Shown here: positions 33,986 to 42,500 of the stretch, piece by piece
Layout of the letters: each line of letters starts with the position of its first letter
Numbering within the stretch: position 1 is the stretch's first letter
Assembly: GCF_014648855.1 (NCBI RefSeq)
Contig: NZ_BMRX01000001.1
Span: forward strand, 558,001 to 622,000
Direction of reading: 5' to 3'
Length of the DNA stretch: 64,000 nt
Source of the DNA: Streptomyces parvulus
Lineage (GTDB): Bacteria; Actinomycetota; Actinomycetes; Streptomycetales; Streptomycetaceae
The notes under the pieces: generated by a model
The model's input: the letters and a program-made list of their open reading frames with translations, nothing else
What the model was told of the DNA's origin: nothing
Databases searched by the model: none
Translations under genes and position numbers: made by a program

Positions 33986-35053
33986 ATGTCTGACACAACT
34001 GGTGCCAGCTACGCAGCCGCGGGCGTCGACATCGAGGCGGGCGACCGCGCCGTCGAGCTGATGAAGGAATGGGTCAAGAAGACCCGCCGCCCCGAGGTCC
34101 TCGGCGGCATCGGCGGCTTCGCCGGCCTCTTCGACGCCTCCGCGCTCAAGAAGTACGAGCGCCCCCTGCTCGCCTCCGCCACCGACGGCGTGGGCACCAA
34201 GGTCGACATCGCCCGGCAGCTGGGCGTCTACGACAGCATCGGCCACGACCTGGTCGCCATGGTCATGGACGACATCGTGGTGTGCGGCGCCGAGCCGCTC
34301 TTCATGACCGACTACATCTGCGTCGGCAAGGTCCACCCCGAGCGCGTCGCCGCGATCGTCAAGGGCATCGCCGAGGGCTGCGTCCTGGCCGGCTGCGCCC
34401 TGGTCGGCGGCGAGACGGCCGAGCACCCCGGCCTGCTCGGGGCGGACGACTTCGACGTCGCCGGCGCCGGTACGGGCGTCGTGGAGGCCGACCGGGTACT
34501 CGGCGCGGATCGCATCCGTTCGGGTGACGCGGTGATCGCCATGGCGTCGTCCGGGCTTCACTCCAACGGGTACTCGCTCGTCCGCCACGTCCTGCTGAAC
34601 GAGGGCGGCCTCGCGCTCGACGCCCACCTGGACGGTCTCGGCCGCACCCTCGGCGAGGAGCTGCTGGAGCCGACCAAGATCTACTCCCTGGACTGCCTGG
34701 CCCTCCTGCGCACCACCGAGGTCCACGCCTTCAGCCACGTCACCGGAGGCGGGCTCGCGGCCAACCTGGCCCGCGTGATCCCCGACGGGCTGCACGCCGT
34801 CGTGGACCGCTCCACCTGGGCCCCGGGCGCGATCTTCGACCTGGTCGGCCGCACGGGCCGGGTCGAGCGCCTGGAGCTGGAGAAGACCCTGAACATGGGT
34901 GTGGGCATGATCGCCGTCGTGCCCGAGGAGTCGACCGACGTGGCCCTCGCCACCCTGGCCGACCGAGGCGTGGACGCCTGGGTGGCCGGCGAGATCACCG
35001 ACCGCGCGCACCACGAGACGGGCGCGGAGATGGTCGGGGACTACGCCGGCTGA
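33986..35053 (+). CDS. purM: AIR synthetase
   Basis: PurM cyclises FGAM to aminoimidazole ribonucleotide with ATP. The 355 residues show GVDIEAGDRAVELMKEWVKKT, the ATP/substrate loop ASATDGVGTKV, HDLVAMVMDDIVVCGAEPLFMTDY and HVTGGGLAANLARV. It lies 43 bp after purF on the same strand and is probably co-transcribed with it. An internal hairpin terminator follows the stop. Confidence 0.97.
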   Translation: MSDTTGASYAAAGVDIEAGDRAVELMKEWVKKTRRPEVLGGIGGFAGLFDASALKKYERPLLASATDGVGTKVDIARQLGVYDSIGHDLVAMVMDDIVVCGAEPLFMTDYICVGKVHPERVAAIVKGIAEGCVLAGCALVGGETAEHPGLLGADDFDVAGAGTGVVEADRVLGADRIRSGDAVIAMASSGLHSNGYSLVRHVLLNEGGLALDAHLDGLGRTLGEELLEPTKIYSLDCLALLRTTEVHAFSHVTGGGLAANLARVIPDGLHAVVDRSTWAPGAIFDLVGRTGRVERLELEKTLNMGVGMIAVVPEESTDVALATLADRGVDAWVAGEITDRAHHETGAEMVGDYAG

Positions 35054-35074
35054 GCACCTGCGGGTAGCACAGAA

Positions 35075-35104
35075 CCCGGCCGGTGACAGACGTCACCGAC
35101 CGGG
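35075..35104. terminator. bidirectional terminator between purM and DUF3073 gene
   Basis: CCCGGCCGGTGAC pairs with GTCACCGACCGGG (one mismatch) around AGAC, between convergent genes. Confidence 0.8.
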
Positions 35105-35122
35105 AAAGTGCTCAGTGCAAGG

Positions 35123-35377
35123 TCAAGCGCCGCGTCGCTGTTGGGACGGGGACTGGCCGTCCTCGTCCTCGTCGTCGTCCTCATAGAGGTCGGCGTACTT
35201 CGCGTACACGTCATCGTCCTGCTCATCGTCCTCGAATTGCTCGCCATTAGGCGGTTGCGAATTCGACGGCGATGCGCCCAGCTCCTCGGCCAGGCGGGAG
35301 AGATCAGTCCCACCGCTGTTGTACTTCAGCTGGCGGGCGACCTTCGTCTGCTTGGCCTTGGCCCGGCCGCGCCCCAT
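35123..35377 (-). CDS. DUF3073 small acidic-tailed protein
   Basis: The 84-residue protein has a basic N-terminus (MGRGRAKAKQTKVARQLKYNS) and an acidic C-terminal half (DDEQDDDVYAKYADLYEDDDEDED). Proteins of this family are found throughout actinobacteria, often near purM, and have no known function. The charge pattern suggests nucleic-acid or ribosome binding through the N-terminus with an autoinhibitory tail, which is inference. ATG 35377 is supported by conservation. Confidence 0.88.
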   Translation of the reverse strand: MGRGRAKAKQTKVARQLKYNSGGTDLSRLAEELGASPSNSQPPNGEQFEDDEQDDDVYAKYADLYEDDDEDEDGQSPSQQRRGA

Positions 35378-35697
35378 GGCTCGACCCCCTCAACGACGGG
35401 GCTCGACGGCCCCAGAGTCTTGACACGCGTTCATGGTCCGGAACGGGCTCTCCGTGGAGAGACCGGTCCGTAGGGCTTCCACGGTACCTGAGCCCACGCC
35501 CCTACGGTACGTCGCCCGCAGCACGTGGCCATCCCCAGAACCTTCGAGGCGCCCCGTCCTCGCTGGTCAATGGCGATTTTAACCACCTTTCGACGGTCGA
35601 CCCGCCGGGATAAGTGAGAGTTCTCTCCAACTCCCCCCGGCGGGTACCGGTCAAACCTGCGCGGACCCTTCCCGATCACCGGCGGGCCGCCGTGCGA
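35378..35697. other. intergenic region with vdh terminator
   Basis: No gene is supported in these 320 bp. CCCGCCGGG and CCCGGCGGG arms near 35601-35645 form a stem that encloses a small GAGA/TCTC hairpin, placed just past the minus-strand vdh stop and so likely its terminator. The rest carries the promoter of the DUF3073 gene. Confidence 0.5.
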
Positions 35698-36792
35698 TCA
35701 CGCGCCCGGGCGGGCCTCCGCCATCCGCTGCTCGGCGATCCGGTCGGCCGCCGCGGCGGGCGGAATCCCGTCCTCATTCGCACGTGCGAATATGGCCAGC
35801 GTGGTGTCGAAGATCTTCGCGGCCTTCTCCTTGCACCGGTCGAAGTCGAAGCCGTGCAGCTCGTCGGCGACCTGGATGACCCCGCCGGCGTTCACCACGT
35901 AGTCCGGCGCGTAGAGGATCCCGCGGTCGGCGAGGTCCTTCTCCACCCCCGGGTGGGCGAGCTGGTTGTTGGCGGCGCCGCACACCACCCGCGCGGTCAG
36001 CACCGGCACCGACTCGTCGTCCAGCGCGCCGCCGAGCGCACAGGGCGCGTAGATGTCGAGGTTCTCCACCCGGATCAGCGCCTCGGTGTCGGCGACGGCG
36101 ACCACGGACGGGTGCCGCTCGGTGAGCGCCCGCACGACGTCCTTGCGCACGTCGGTGACGACCACGTGCGCGCCCTCGGCGAGCAGGTGCTCGACCAGGT
36201 GGTGACCGACCTTGCCGACGCCCGCGACGCCGACGGTGCGGTCGCGCAGCGTCGGGTCGCCCCACAGGTGCTGGGCGGAGGCCCGCATGCCCTGGTAGAC
36301 GCCGAAGGCGGTGAGCACGGAGGAGTCGCCGGCGCCGCCGTTCTCGGGCGAGCGCCCCGTGGTCCACCGGCACTCGCGGGCCACGACGTCCATGTCGGCG
36401 ACGTAGGTGCCGACGTCGCACGCCGTGACGTACCGGCCGCCGAGCGAGGCGACGAACCGGCCGTAGGCGAGGAGCAGTTCCTCGGTCTTGATCCGGTCCG
36501 GGTCGCCGATGATCACGGCCTTGCCGCCGCCGTGGTCGAGCCCGGCCATGGCGTTCTTGTACGACATCCCGCGCGCGAGGTTCAGCGCGTCGGCGACGGC
36601 GTCCGCCTCGCTCGCGTAGGGGTAGAAGCGCGTACCGCCGAGCGCGGGGCCCAGGGCGGTGTTGTGGAGGGCGATGACGGCCTTGAGGCCGCTGGCCCGG
36701 TCCTGGCAGAGCACGACTTGCTCATGACCGCCCTGGTCCGAGTGGAACAGGGTGTGCAGTACATCAGCAGGTGCGCCGGTTACGTCGGTCAC
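35698..36792 (-). CDS. vdh: valine (branched-chain amino acid) dehydrogenase
   Basis: Vdh deaminates L-valine and related amino acids to 2-oxo acids with NAD+, feeding acyl-CoA precursors to polyketide and fatty acid synthesis. The 364 residues match the known Streptomyces enzyme. The catalytic segment [15 protein letters not shown] contains the key Lys, and the NAD-binding motif is [15 protein letters not shown] 36792 ([13 protein letters not shown]) is selected because AGGAG precedes it by nine bases; longer in-frame starts upstream lack support. It is divergent from the conserved protein at 37013. Confidence 0.95.
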   Translation of the reverse strand: MTDVTGAPADVLHTLFHSDQGGHEQVVLCQDRASGLKAVIALHNTALGPALGGTRFYPYASEADAVADALNLARGMSYKNAMAGLDHGGGKAVIIGDPDRIKTEELLLAYGRFVASLGGRYVTACDVGTYVADMDVVARECRWTTGRSPENGGAGDSSVLTAFGVYQGMRASAQHLWGDPTLRDRTVGVAGVGKVGHHLVEHLLAEGAHVVVTDVRKDVVRALTERHPSVVAVADTEALIRVENLDIYAPCALGGALDDESVPVLTARVVCGAANNQLAHPGVEKDLADRGILYAPDYVVNAGGVIQVADELHGFDFDRCKEKAAKIFDTTLAIFARANEDGIPPAAAADRIAEQRMAEARPGA

Positions 36793-37012
36793 GGTGGTGA
36801 CTCCTGTGTAGGTTCGGCGGGTGGAGACCTGTCCCCGTGCGGGTGGCGGGGACTGTGGCACGAGATTAGGGCCTGACGGGGTCCCCCCGCCGCACCGTGC
36901 TCAGGATCACCACCGCACGGAGTACGGGCGTGCGACGATTTGCAGAGATTCCCGCGCGTTTGTGATCGGCTCCGGCAGGTTTTCGGTGCGGAGCGCGGGG
37001 GAGGGAGCAGGC

Positions 37013-37864
37013 GTGCCCAAGGTGTCCTCGGTGATCGTCCCCTACGCGGCGTACCTGCGCGTGTACGAACCGCTGGCCGCCTTCCGCGATCCGGAGCGCG
37101 AGCACTGGGCCCGTTACGCCCGCCGCACGGACCTCCCCTCCTACCAGGTGGAGCTGCGCCGCTCCCTGGCCGATCTGCTGCCCACCCCGCCGGTGGCGGT
37201 GCCGGTGCACGAGAGCGCGGACGCCTTCGTCGCGGAGGTCGACGGCGTGGTCTGCGTCTGCCCCTGGCGGACCCGGCTGCGCGGCTGGCAGGCGCTGGGC
37301 GAGCTGGCCGGGGACTTCCCGGAGCCCGTCCTGGACGCCCTGATCCCTCCGGTGGTGCGCCGCGAGACCGCACAGGACTACGAGCGCTGGCTGGAGCGCA
37401 ACCCCGACGCCCGCCCGTGGATCCGTACGGCCACCTGGCAGGTGCCGATCAACTGGTTCGTGCTGGTCTCCGACGCGGAGCGGGAGTACGACAAGGGCGG
37501 CGGCGACGAGGGGCCGGCCGCGCCGGTGCTGCGCTACCGGACGCCGATGGTGCAGGCCCGGCGGCGGGTGGCGCGGGGGCTGCGGGCCCTGAAGGAGGCC
37601 GTCGACGAGGGTCCGCTGATCGACGGGCTGATGGACGTCGGCCGCTGGCTGGAGGAGTTCCACCCGCGCTCGCTCGTGGAGCTGGACTACGGCGGCCTGG
37701 TGCACGCCGTCCCGGCCGGGGAGCTGGAGGACGACCACTCCGCCGCGGACGTGGCCGAGGGGATCGAGGCGCTGCGCCACGGTGATCCGGCCACCGCGGG
37801 GGAGGCGTACGGGCGGCTGGTGGAGCGCTGGCGGGCGGTGCGGGACCGCCGCTCGGCGAACTGA
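37013..37864 (+). CDS. conserved Streptomyces protein of unknown function
   Basis: The 283-residue protein starts at GTG 37013 after GGGGGAGGGAGC. It is soluble, has no signal peptide, and contains WARYARRTDLPSYQVELRRSLADLL, VCVCPWRTRLRGWQALGELAGDFPEPVLDALIPP and a C-terminal VELDYGGLVHAVP block. I recognise no named catalytic motif. It sits between vdh and bldC and is kept in this place in relatives, as I recall. A terminator-like hairpin lies at 38041. Confidence 0.8.
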   Translation: MPKVSSVIVPYAAYLRVYEPLAAFRDPEREHWARYARRTDLPSYQVELRRSLADLLPTPPVAVPVHESADAFVAEVDGVVCVCPWRTRLRGWQALGELAGDFPEPVLDALIPPVVRRETAQDYERWLERNPDARPWIRTATWQVPINWFVLVSDAEREYDKGGGDEGPAAPVLRYRTPMVQARRRVARGLRALKEAVDEGPLIDGLMDVGRWLEEFHPRSLVELDYGGLVHAVPAGELEDDHSAADVAEGIEALRHGDPATAGEAYGRLVERWRAVRDRRSAN

Positions 37865-38040
37865 CGTTTGACGTACCGCCCGTTTTGAGGTTTCGTCTTC
37901 CGATCCGACACCTGCCGCGGATGTGCTGATGCCCAGTCAACATGGGACGTAGGTCCCGATCCGGGCGTATACGTCAAGCGTGACGGACTGCACGTACATC
38001 ACTCTTGCGCCCCTTCCCCCTCCTCATGCCAAAATAGGAC

Positions 38041-38063
38041 AAGGAGCCCGGGGAGGGCTCCTT
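38041..38063 (+). terminator. terminator upstream of bldC region
   Basis: A perfect 9-bp stem AAGGAGCCC/GGGCTCCTT with loop GGGGA lies within GGAC...GTCC flanks that extend it. It would end transcripts from the 37013 gene. Confidence 0.75.
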
Positions 38064-38122
38064 CCGTCCTGCTGTGCTGCACTGTGGGCGGAATCTCAGC
38101 ATTGCACGCTTTGGGGGGTCTG

Positions 38123-38263
38123 GTGACTCCTGATCGCCCTGTGACTGATCGTCACAGTGGCGTGACTGTCCGCTATGGCATGGTCCATCGGCTTCCGTCG
38201 CTGATGAACACCTGGGAGGGCAATTCCATCGGTTTGGCCGACGCGGCTGGACAGATGGTGTAG
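38123..38263 (+). CDS. possible 46-residue ORF upstream of bldC
   Basis: An open frame from GTG 38123, four bases after GGGGGG, encodes a 46-residue peptide starting VTPDRPVTDRHSG and ending AAGQMV. Its third-position GC is clearly lower than in neighbouring genes, so it may be chance. An inverted repeat TGTGAC-TGATC-GTCACA (38140-38156) lies inside it and resembles a Crp-type site with one extra central base. Confidence 0.22.
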   Translation: MTPDRPVTDRHSGVTVRYGMVHRLPSLMNTWEGNSIGLADAAGQMV

Positions 38264-38359
38264 TTGTAGTGCCGAGGACAAGCCGTTCGTCCTATAACCG
38301 ACTCGACTCGCGTCCGCCATTTCGGGCAACGCGGGTCAAGGTGCAGAATTTAGAGGAAT

Positions 38360-38379
38360 GAACCGAGAAGGTTCGGTTC
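38360..38379 (+). promoter_or_regulatory. inverted repeat in the bldC 5' leader
   Basis: GAACCGA-GAAGGT-TCGGTTC forms a 7-bp hairpin ending 17 bp before the bldC start and 5 bp before its ribosome binding region. It could affect translation or be a protein-binding site. Confidence 0.45.
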
Positions 38380-38396
38380 TCCCGAGGAGGCCGCTC

Positions 38397-38603
38397 ATGA
38401 CCGCTCGCACCCCTGATGCCGAGCCGCTGCTGACCCCGGCTGAGGTCGCCACCATGTTCCGCGTTGACCCGAAGACGGTCACGCGCTGGGCGAAGGCCGG
38501 CAAGCTCACGTCGATCCGCACGCTCGGCGGGCATCGCCGCTACCGCGAGGCCGAGGTCCGCGCCCTGCTCGCGGGCATTCCGCAGCAGCGCAGCGAGGCC
38601 TGA
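38397..38603 (+). CDS. bldC: developmental regulator BldC (MerR-like DNA-binding domain)
   Basis: BldC holds Streptomyces in vegetative growth by repressing and activating developmental genes. It is a stand-alone winged-helix domain related to MerR that binds direct repeats cooperatively. The 68 residues equal the known length: MTARTPDAEPLLTPAEVATMFRVDPKTVTRWAKAGKLTSIRTLGGHRRYREAEV... The ATG at 38397 follows a strong CGAGGAGG. An earlier in-frame ATG at 38358 would add 13 residues and lacks a site. TATAAC at 38293-38298 is a likely -10, giving a leader of about 90 bases that contains a 7-bp inverted repeat (38360-38379). Confidence 0.97.
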   Translation: MTARTPDAEPLLTPAEVATMFRVDPKTVTRWAKAGKLTSIRTLGGHRRYREAEVRALLAGIPQQRSEA

Positions 38604-38707
38604 ACAACTGAATATCCGGGCAAACCGCAGGTCCCCCAACCTGCCGAGGCGCCTGGAACCACAGCTTCACACGACGCCGTTCCTGCCCCAACAGGGGTGC
38701 GTCGTTG

Positions 38708-38747
38708 ATCGCGCTGGACTCCGCCGGGTCCAGCGCGATCTTTTTTG
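38708..38747 (+). terminator. bldC terminator with T-run
   Basis: A 13-bp perfect stem (GATCGCGCTGGAC and complement) with loop TCCGCCGG is followed by six T residues. This is the most canonical intrinsic terminator in the window, about 105 bp after bldC. Confidence 0.93.
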
Positions 38748-39034
38748 TGTCCGGTCCTGTGCTGCGGGACGCGGTGCCGGCCCCGGTTCGGTGAGCGGCC
38801 TTGTCGGAGTCTGGGGGCGGGTGTCGGAACGGCTGGGCGGACACCGCGGGACGTAGTGCAATTGCACATATTAAATTGACCAGTTGTAGGGGAGCCGTAA
38901 GTGCCACCGTGGGGAAAACTCATGCGGTGACACCCGTCACACGCCACGGTGGTTGTTGGCCGCCCCGCCCGTGCGCTAGTGGAGGCGCCGCTTCCAGGAG
39001 GTCTGTGTGGCAAGGGCGTTGGGCTCCTCCGGCG
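38748..39034. promoter_or_regulatory. intergenic region with 12-bp palindrome and AT-rich core
   Basis: About 290 bp with no firm gene. A perfect palindrome GTGCAATTGCAC lies at 38856-38867, followed by CATATTAAATTGACC, unusually AT-rich. TTGACC (38876-38881) is a possible -35. A nine-codon ORF (38901-38930, VPPWGKLMR) with GGGGAG six bases upstream follows. A promoter pointing right, antisense to the DUF6274 gene, is possible. Confidence 0.4.
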
Positions 39035-39229
39035 TCACGCCGCGGGCACGCTGTCGTCCTCGACGCCCTCTTGACGTCCCGCCGGAGACTGTGGGGCCGG
39101 CGCGTCCAGCGCCAGGCGCAGCAGCCGGTGGCAGATCGCGCAGTGGCGCGTCGCGTGCCGGTACGACGACGCGGCCGACAGGTGCGCGCGGAGCAGGGCC
39201 CGCGTCTCGTGCCTGACCGATGCCGCCAT
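39035..39229 (-). CDS. DUF6274 small protein with CxxC motif
   Basis: The 64-residue protein starts with ATG at 39229 after GGAGGTGG. It is basic at the N-terminus (MAASVRHETRALLRAHLSAA) and contains HCAICHRLLRLAL, a CxxC pair that may bind zinc. I recall this as the DUF6274 family, restricted to Streptomyces and relatives. No function is known. It is convergent with bldC, separated by the strong terminator. Confidence 0.82.
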   Translation of the reverse strand: MAASVRHETRALLRAHLSAASSYRHATRHCAICHRLLRLALDAPAPQSPAGRQEGVEDDSVPAA

Positions 39230-39363
39230 ACGCCACCTCCGGGGCCCACAGGGGACGTTCCCTGCTTCATGGAGTACCGAGCGAATGTGACGCCGTCAAG
39301 GCCGGGAGAGGGGCGCTGAGGGCCTCTGGGGGCGGTGGGGCCGGATGGCACCGGGGTAACAGA

Positions 39364-39393
39364 AGAGGCCCGCACCGATCGGTGCGGGCCTCT
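39364..39393 (-). terminator. terminator of tRNA-Asp copy 1
   Basis: A 13-bp stem AGAGGCCCGCACC and its complement encloses GATC, 6 bp past the tRNA 3' end. Confidence 0.8.
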
Positions 39394-39399
39394 CACTTG

Positions 39400-39474
39400 C
39401 GGTCCTGACGGGATTTGAACCCGCGGCCTCCACCTTGACAGGGTGGCGAGCACTCCAAACTGCTCCACAGGACC
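39400..39474 (-). tRNA. tRNA-Asp (anticodon GTC), copy 1
   Basis: Acceptor GGTCCTG/CAGGACC, anticodon stem CCACC/GGTGG with loop CTGTCAA, T loop TTCAAAT and discriminator G are seen. CCA is not encoded. It is identical over its length to the copy at 43714-43788. Confidence 0.95.
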
Positions 39475-39567
39475 AGGTTTCGCGGCGCTTTCCTTGCGTT
39501 GCGCTGCGAGAAGAGACTGTACAGGAGGGTTGCCCCCCGGTCGAACTCACCCTCCGTGCAGGTCCCG

Positions 39568-42500
39568 TCACGGCGCCAGCGCGTCGATGGCCTTCACGAT
39601 CCGCTTGTCGGAGACCGGGTACGCCGTGCCCAGCGCGTGGGCGAAATAGCTGACCCGCAGCTCCTCGATCATCCAGCGCACGTCCCGCACCTGCTGCGGC
39701 ACCGGCCGGCCCTGCGGCATCTGCTCCAGCAGCCAGGCGTACTCGTCCCGCATCTCGTGCACCTTCTCCATGCGCGAGGTGTCCCGCTGCGCACCGGTCG
39801 GCATCTGCTGGAGGCGCCGGTCGGCGGCGACCAGGTAGCGCATCAGGTCCGGCAGGCGTTTGATCCCCGCCTCGGTGACGAAGCCGGGCTTCACGAGGGC
39901 GTCCAGCTGCCCCCGTACGTCCTGGAGGTTGGCCAGCAGGGCCGGGCTCCGGACCGACTTCAGGCGCCGCTCGCAGGCCTGCCAGGCCGCCAGCACCTGC
40001 TGCACCTGGCCCACCGTGCGGACGGTGGTGTCGACGATCTCCGCGCGGACCCGCTCGTAGAGCTTGCGGTAGGACTCCTCGTCCCACGCCGGGCCCCCGA
40101 AGTCGGCGATCAGCTTGTCGGCCGCGGCGGTCGCGCAGTCGTCGAACAGGGCCTGGATCGAGCCGTGCGGGTTGGCGGACAGGTTCAGCTTCTGCTGGTT
40201 GGTCAGCTTCTCGGACGCGAACTTCGCCGGGTTGACCGGGATGTTGCGCAGGATCAGCCGGCGCGTGCCCTTCCACATCGCCTGCGCCTGCTCGGCCTCG
40301 GTGTCGAAGAGGCGCACGGACACGGTGTCGCCGTCGTCGACCAGCGCCGGGTACGCCTTCACCGGCTGCCCGGCCCGGCGCGTCTCGAAGACCCGGGAGA
40401 GCGTGCCGATCGTCCAGTCGGTCAGGCCCGAGCGCTCCAGCGACTCACCGCCGCTGCGGACGGCGGTGGCCGCCGCGGCCTGCGACAGGGCCTTGCGGGC
40501 CTTCGGCCGCAGCTGGAGCTTGAGCGCCTCCAGGTCCTTGTCCTCGGCCAGCTTGCGCCGCCGCTCGTCGACGATCCGGAAGGTGATCTTCAAGTGGTCG
40601 GGGACCTTCGCCCAGTCGAAGTCCTCCGCGTCGAACGGCACCCCCACCATGCGCTTCAGCTCGCGCGCCATGGTGAGCGTGAGCGGCTCCTGGAGCGGTA
40701 CCGCCCGCTCCAGGAACTTCTGCGCGAAGTTCGGGGCCGGTACATAGTTGCGGCGGATCGGCTTGGGCAGGGACCGGATCAGCTCCGTGACCACCTGCTC
40801 CCGCAGCCCGGGGATCTGCCAGTCGAAGCCCTCGTCCGTGACCTGGTTGAGTACCTGGAGCGGCACGTGCACCGTCACGCCGTCGGCGTCCGCACCCGGC
40901 TCGAACTGGTACGTCACCCGGAACTTCAGCGGACCCTGCCGCCAGGAGTCCGGATAGTCGTCCTTGGTGACCGCCCCCGCCTTCTCGTTGATGAGCATCT
41001 CGCGCTCGAAGTCGAGGAAGTCGGGCTGCTCGTGACGCTTGTGCTTCCACCACGAGTCGAAGTGCGCGCCCGAGACGACGTGTTCGGGCACCCGCTGGTC
41101 GTAGAAGTCGTACAGCGTCTCGTCGTCGACCAGGATGTCCCGGCGCCGCGCCCGGTGCTCCAGCTCCTCGACCTCGGTGAGCAGCCGGCGGTTGTCCGCG
41201 AAGAACTTGTGGTGCGTGCGCCAGTCGCCCTCCACCAGGGCGTTGCGGATGAACAGCTCGCGGCTGACCTCGGGGTCGATCCGGCCGTAGTTCACCTTGC
41301 GCTGGGCCACGATCGGCACGCCGTACAGCGTGACCTTCTCGTACGCCATCACCGCCGCCTGGTCCTTCTCCCAGTGCGGCTCGCTGTAGGTGCGCTTGAG
41401 GAGGTGGCCGGCGAGCGGCTCCACCCACTCCGGCTCGATCTTCGCGTTGACCCGGGCCCAGAGCCGGGAGGTCTCCACCAGCTCGGCGGACATCACGAAC
41501 CGCGGGGGCTTCTTGAAGAGTGCCGACCCGGGGAAGATCGCGAACTTGGCGTTGCGGGCGCCCAGGTACTCGTTCTTCGCGCCCTCCTTGACGTCCTTCA
41601 TGCCCACGTGGGAGAGCAGTCCGGCGAGCAGCGAGACGTGCACGCGGTCGTCGGGGGCGTCCTGCTCGTCGAGGTGGATGCCCATCTGCTTGGCGACCGT
41701 GCGCAGCTGCGTGTAGATGTCCTGCCACTCGCGGATCCGCAGGAAGTTGAGGTACTCCTGCTTGCACATGCGGCGGAAGGACGAGGAACCCCGCTCCTTC
41801 TGCTGCTCGCGGACGTACCGCCACAGGTTGAGGAAGGCGAGGAAGTCGCTGGTCTCGTCCTTGAAGCGGGCGTGCTGCTGGTCGGCCTGGGCCTGCTTGT
41901 CCGAGGGCCGCTCGCGCGGGTCCTGGATGGAGAGCGCCGCGGCTATCACCATGACCTCACGCACGCAGCCGTTCTTGTCGGCCTCCAGCACCATCCGGGC
42001 CAGGCGCGGGTCGACGGGCAGCTGGGCCAGCTTGCGGCCGGTGTCGGTGAGGCGCTTGCGTACGTCCTTCTGCGCCGGGTCCAGCGCGCCCAGCTCCTGG
42101 AGCAGCTGCACGCCGTCGCGGATGTTGCGGTGGTCCGGCGGGTCGATGAAGGGGAACTTCTCGATGTCGCCGAGGCCCGCCGCGGTCATCTGGAGGATGA
42201 CGGAGGCCAGGTTGGTCCGCAGGATCTCGGCGTCCGTGAACTCCGGGCGCGCCTCGAAGTCGTCCTCGGCGTACAGCCGGATGCAGATGCCGTCGCTGGT
42301 GCGCCCGCAGCGGCCCTTGCGCTGGTTGGCGCTGGCCTGCGAGATCGGCTCGATCGGCAGCCGCTGCACCTTGGTGCGGTGGCTGTACCGCGAGATCCGG
42401 GCGAAGCCGGGGTCGATCACGTACTTGATGCCCGGCACGGTCAGCGAGGTCTCGGCGACGTTGGTGGCCAGAACGATCCTGCGCCCGGTGTGCTGCTGGA

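Noticed and set aside
38140..38156. Crp binding site upstream of bldC
   Set aside because: The half sites are separated by one base too many for the Streptomyces Crp consensus, so it is recorded only as an inverted repeat.
39007..39216. 69-codon plus-strand ORF antisense to the DUF6274 gene, with AGGAG upstream
   Set aside because: The minus-strand gene has the better ribosome binding site and a conserved CxxC motif; the plus frame is Pro/Arg/Gly-rich as expected for a shadow. It is mentioned in a finding because of the promoter-like DNA before it.
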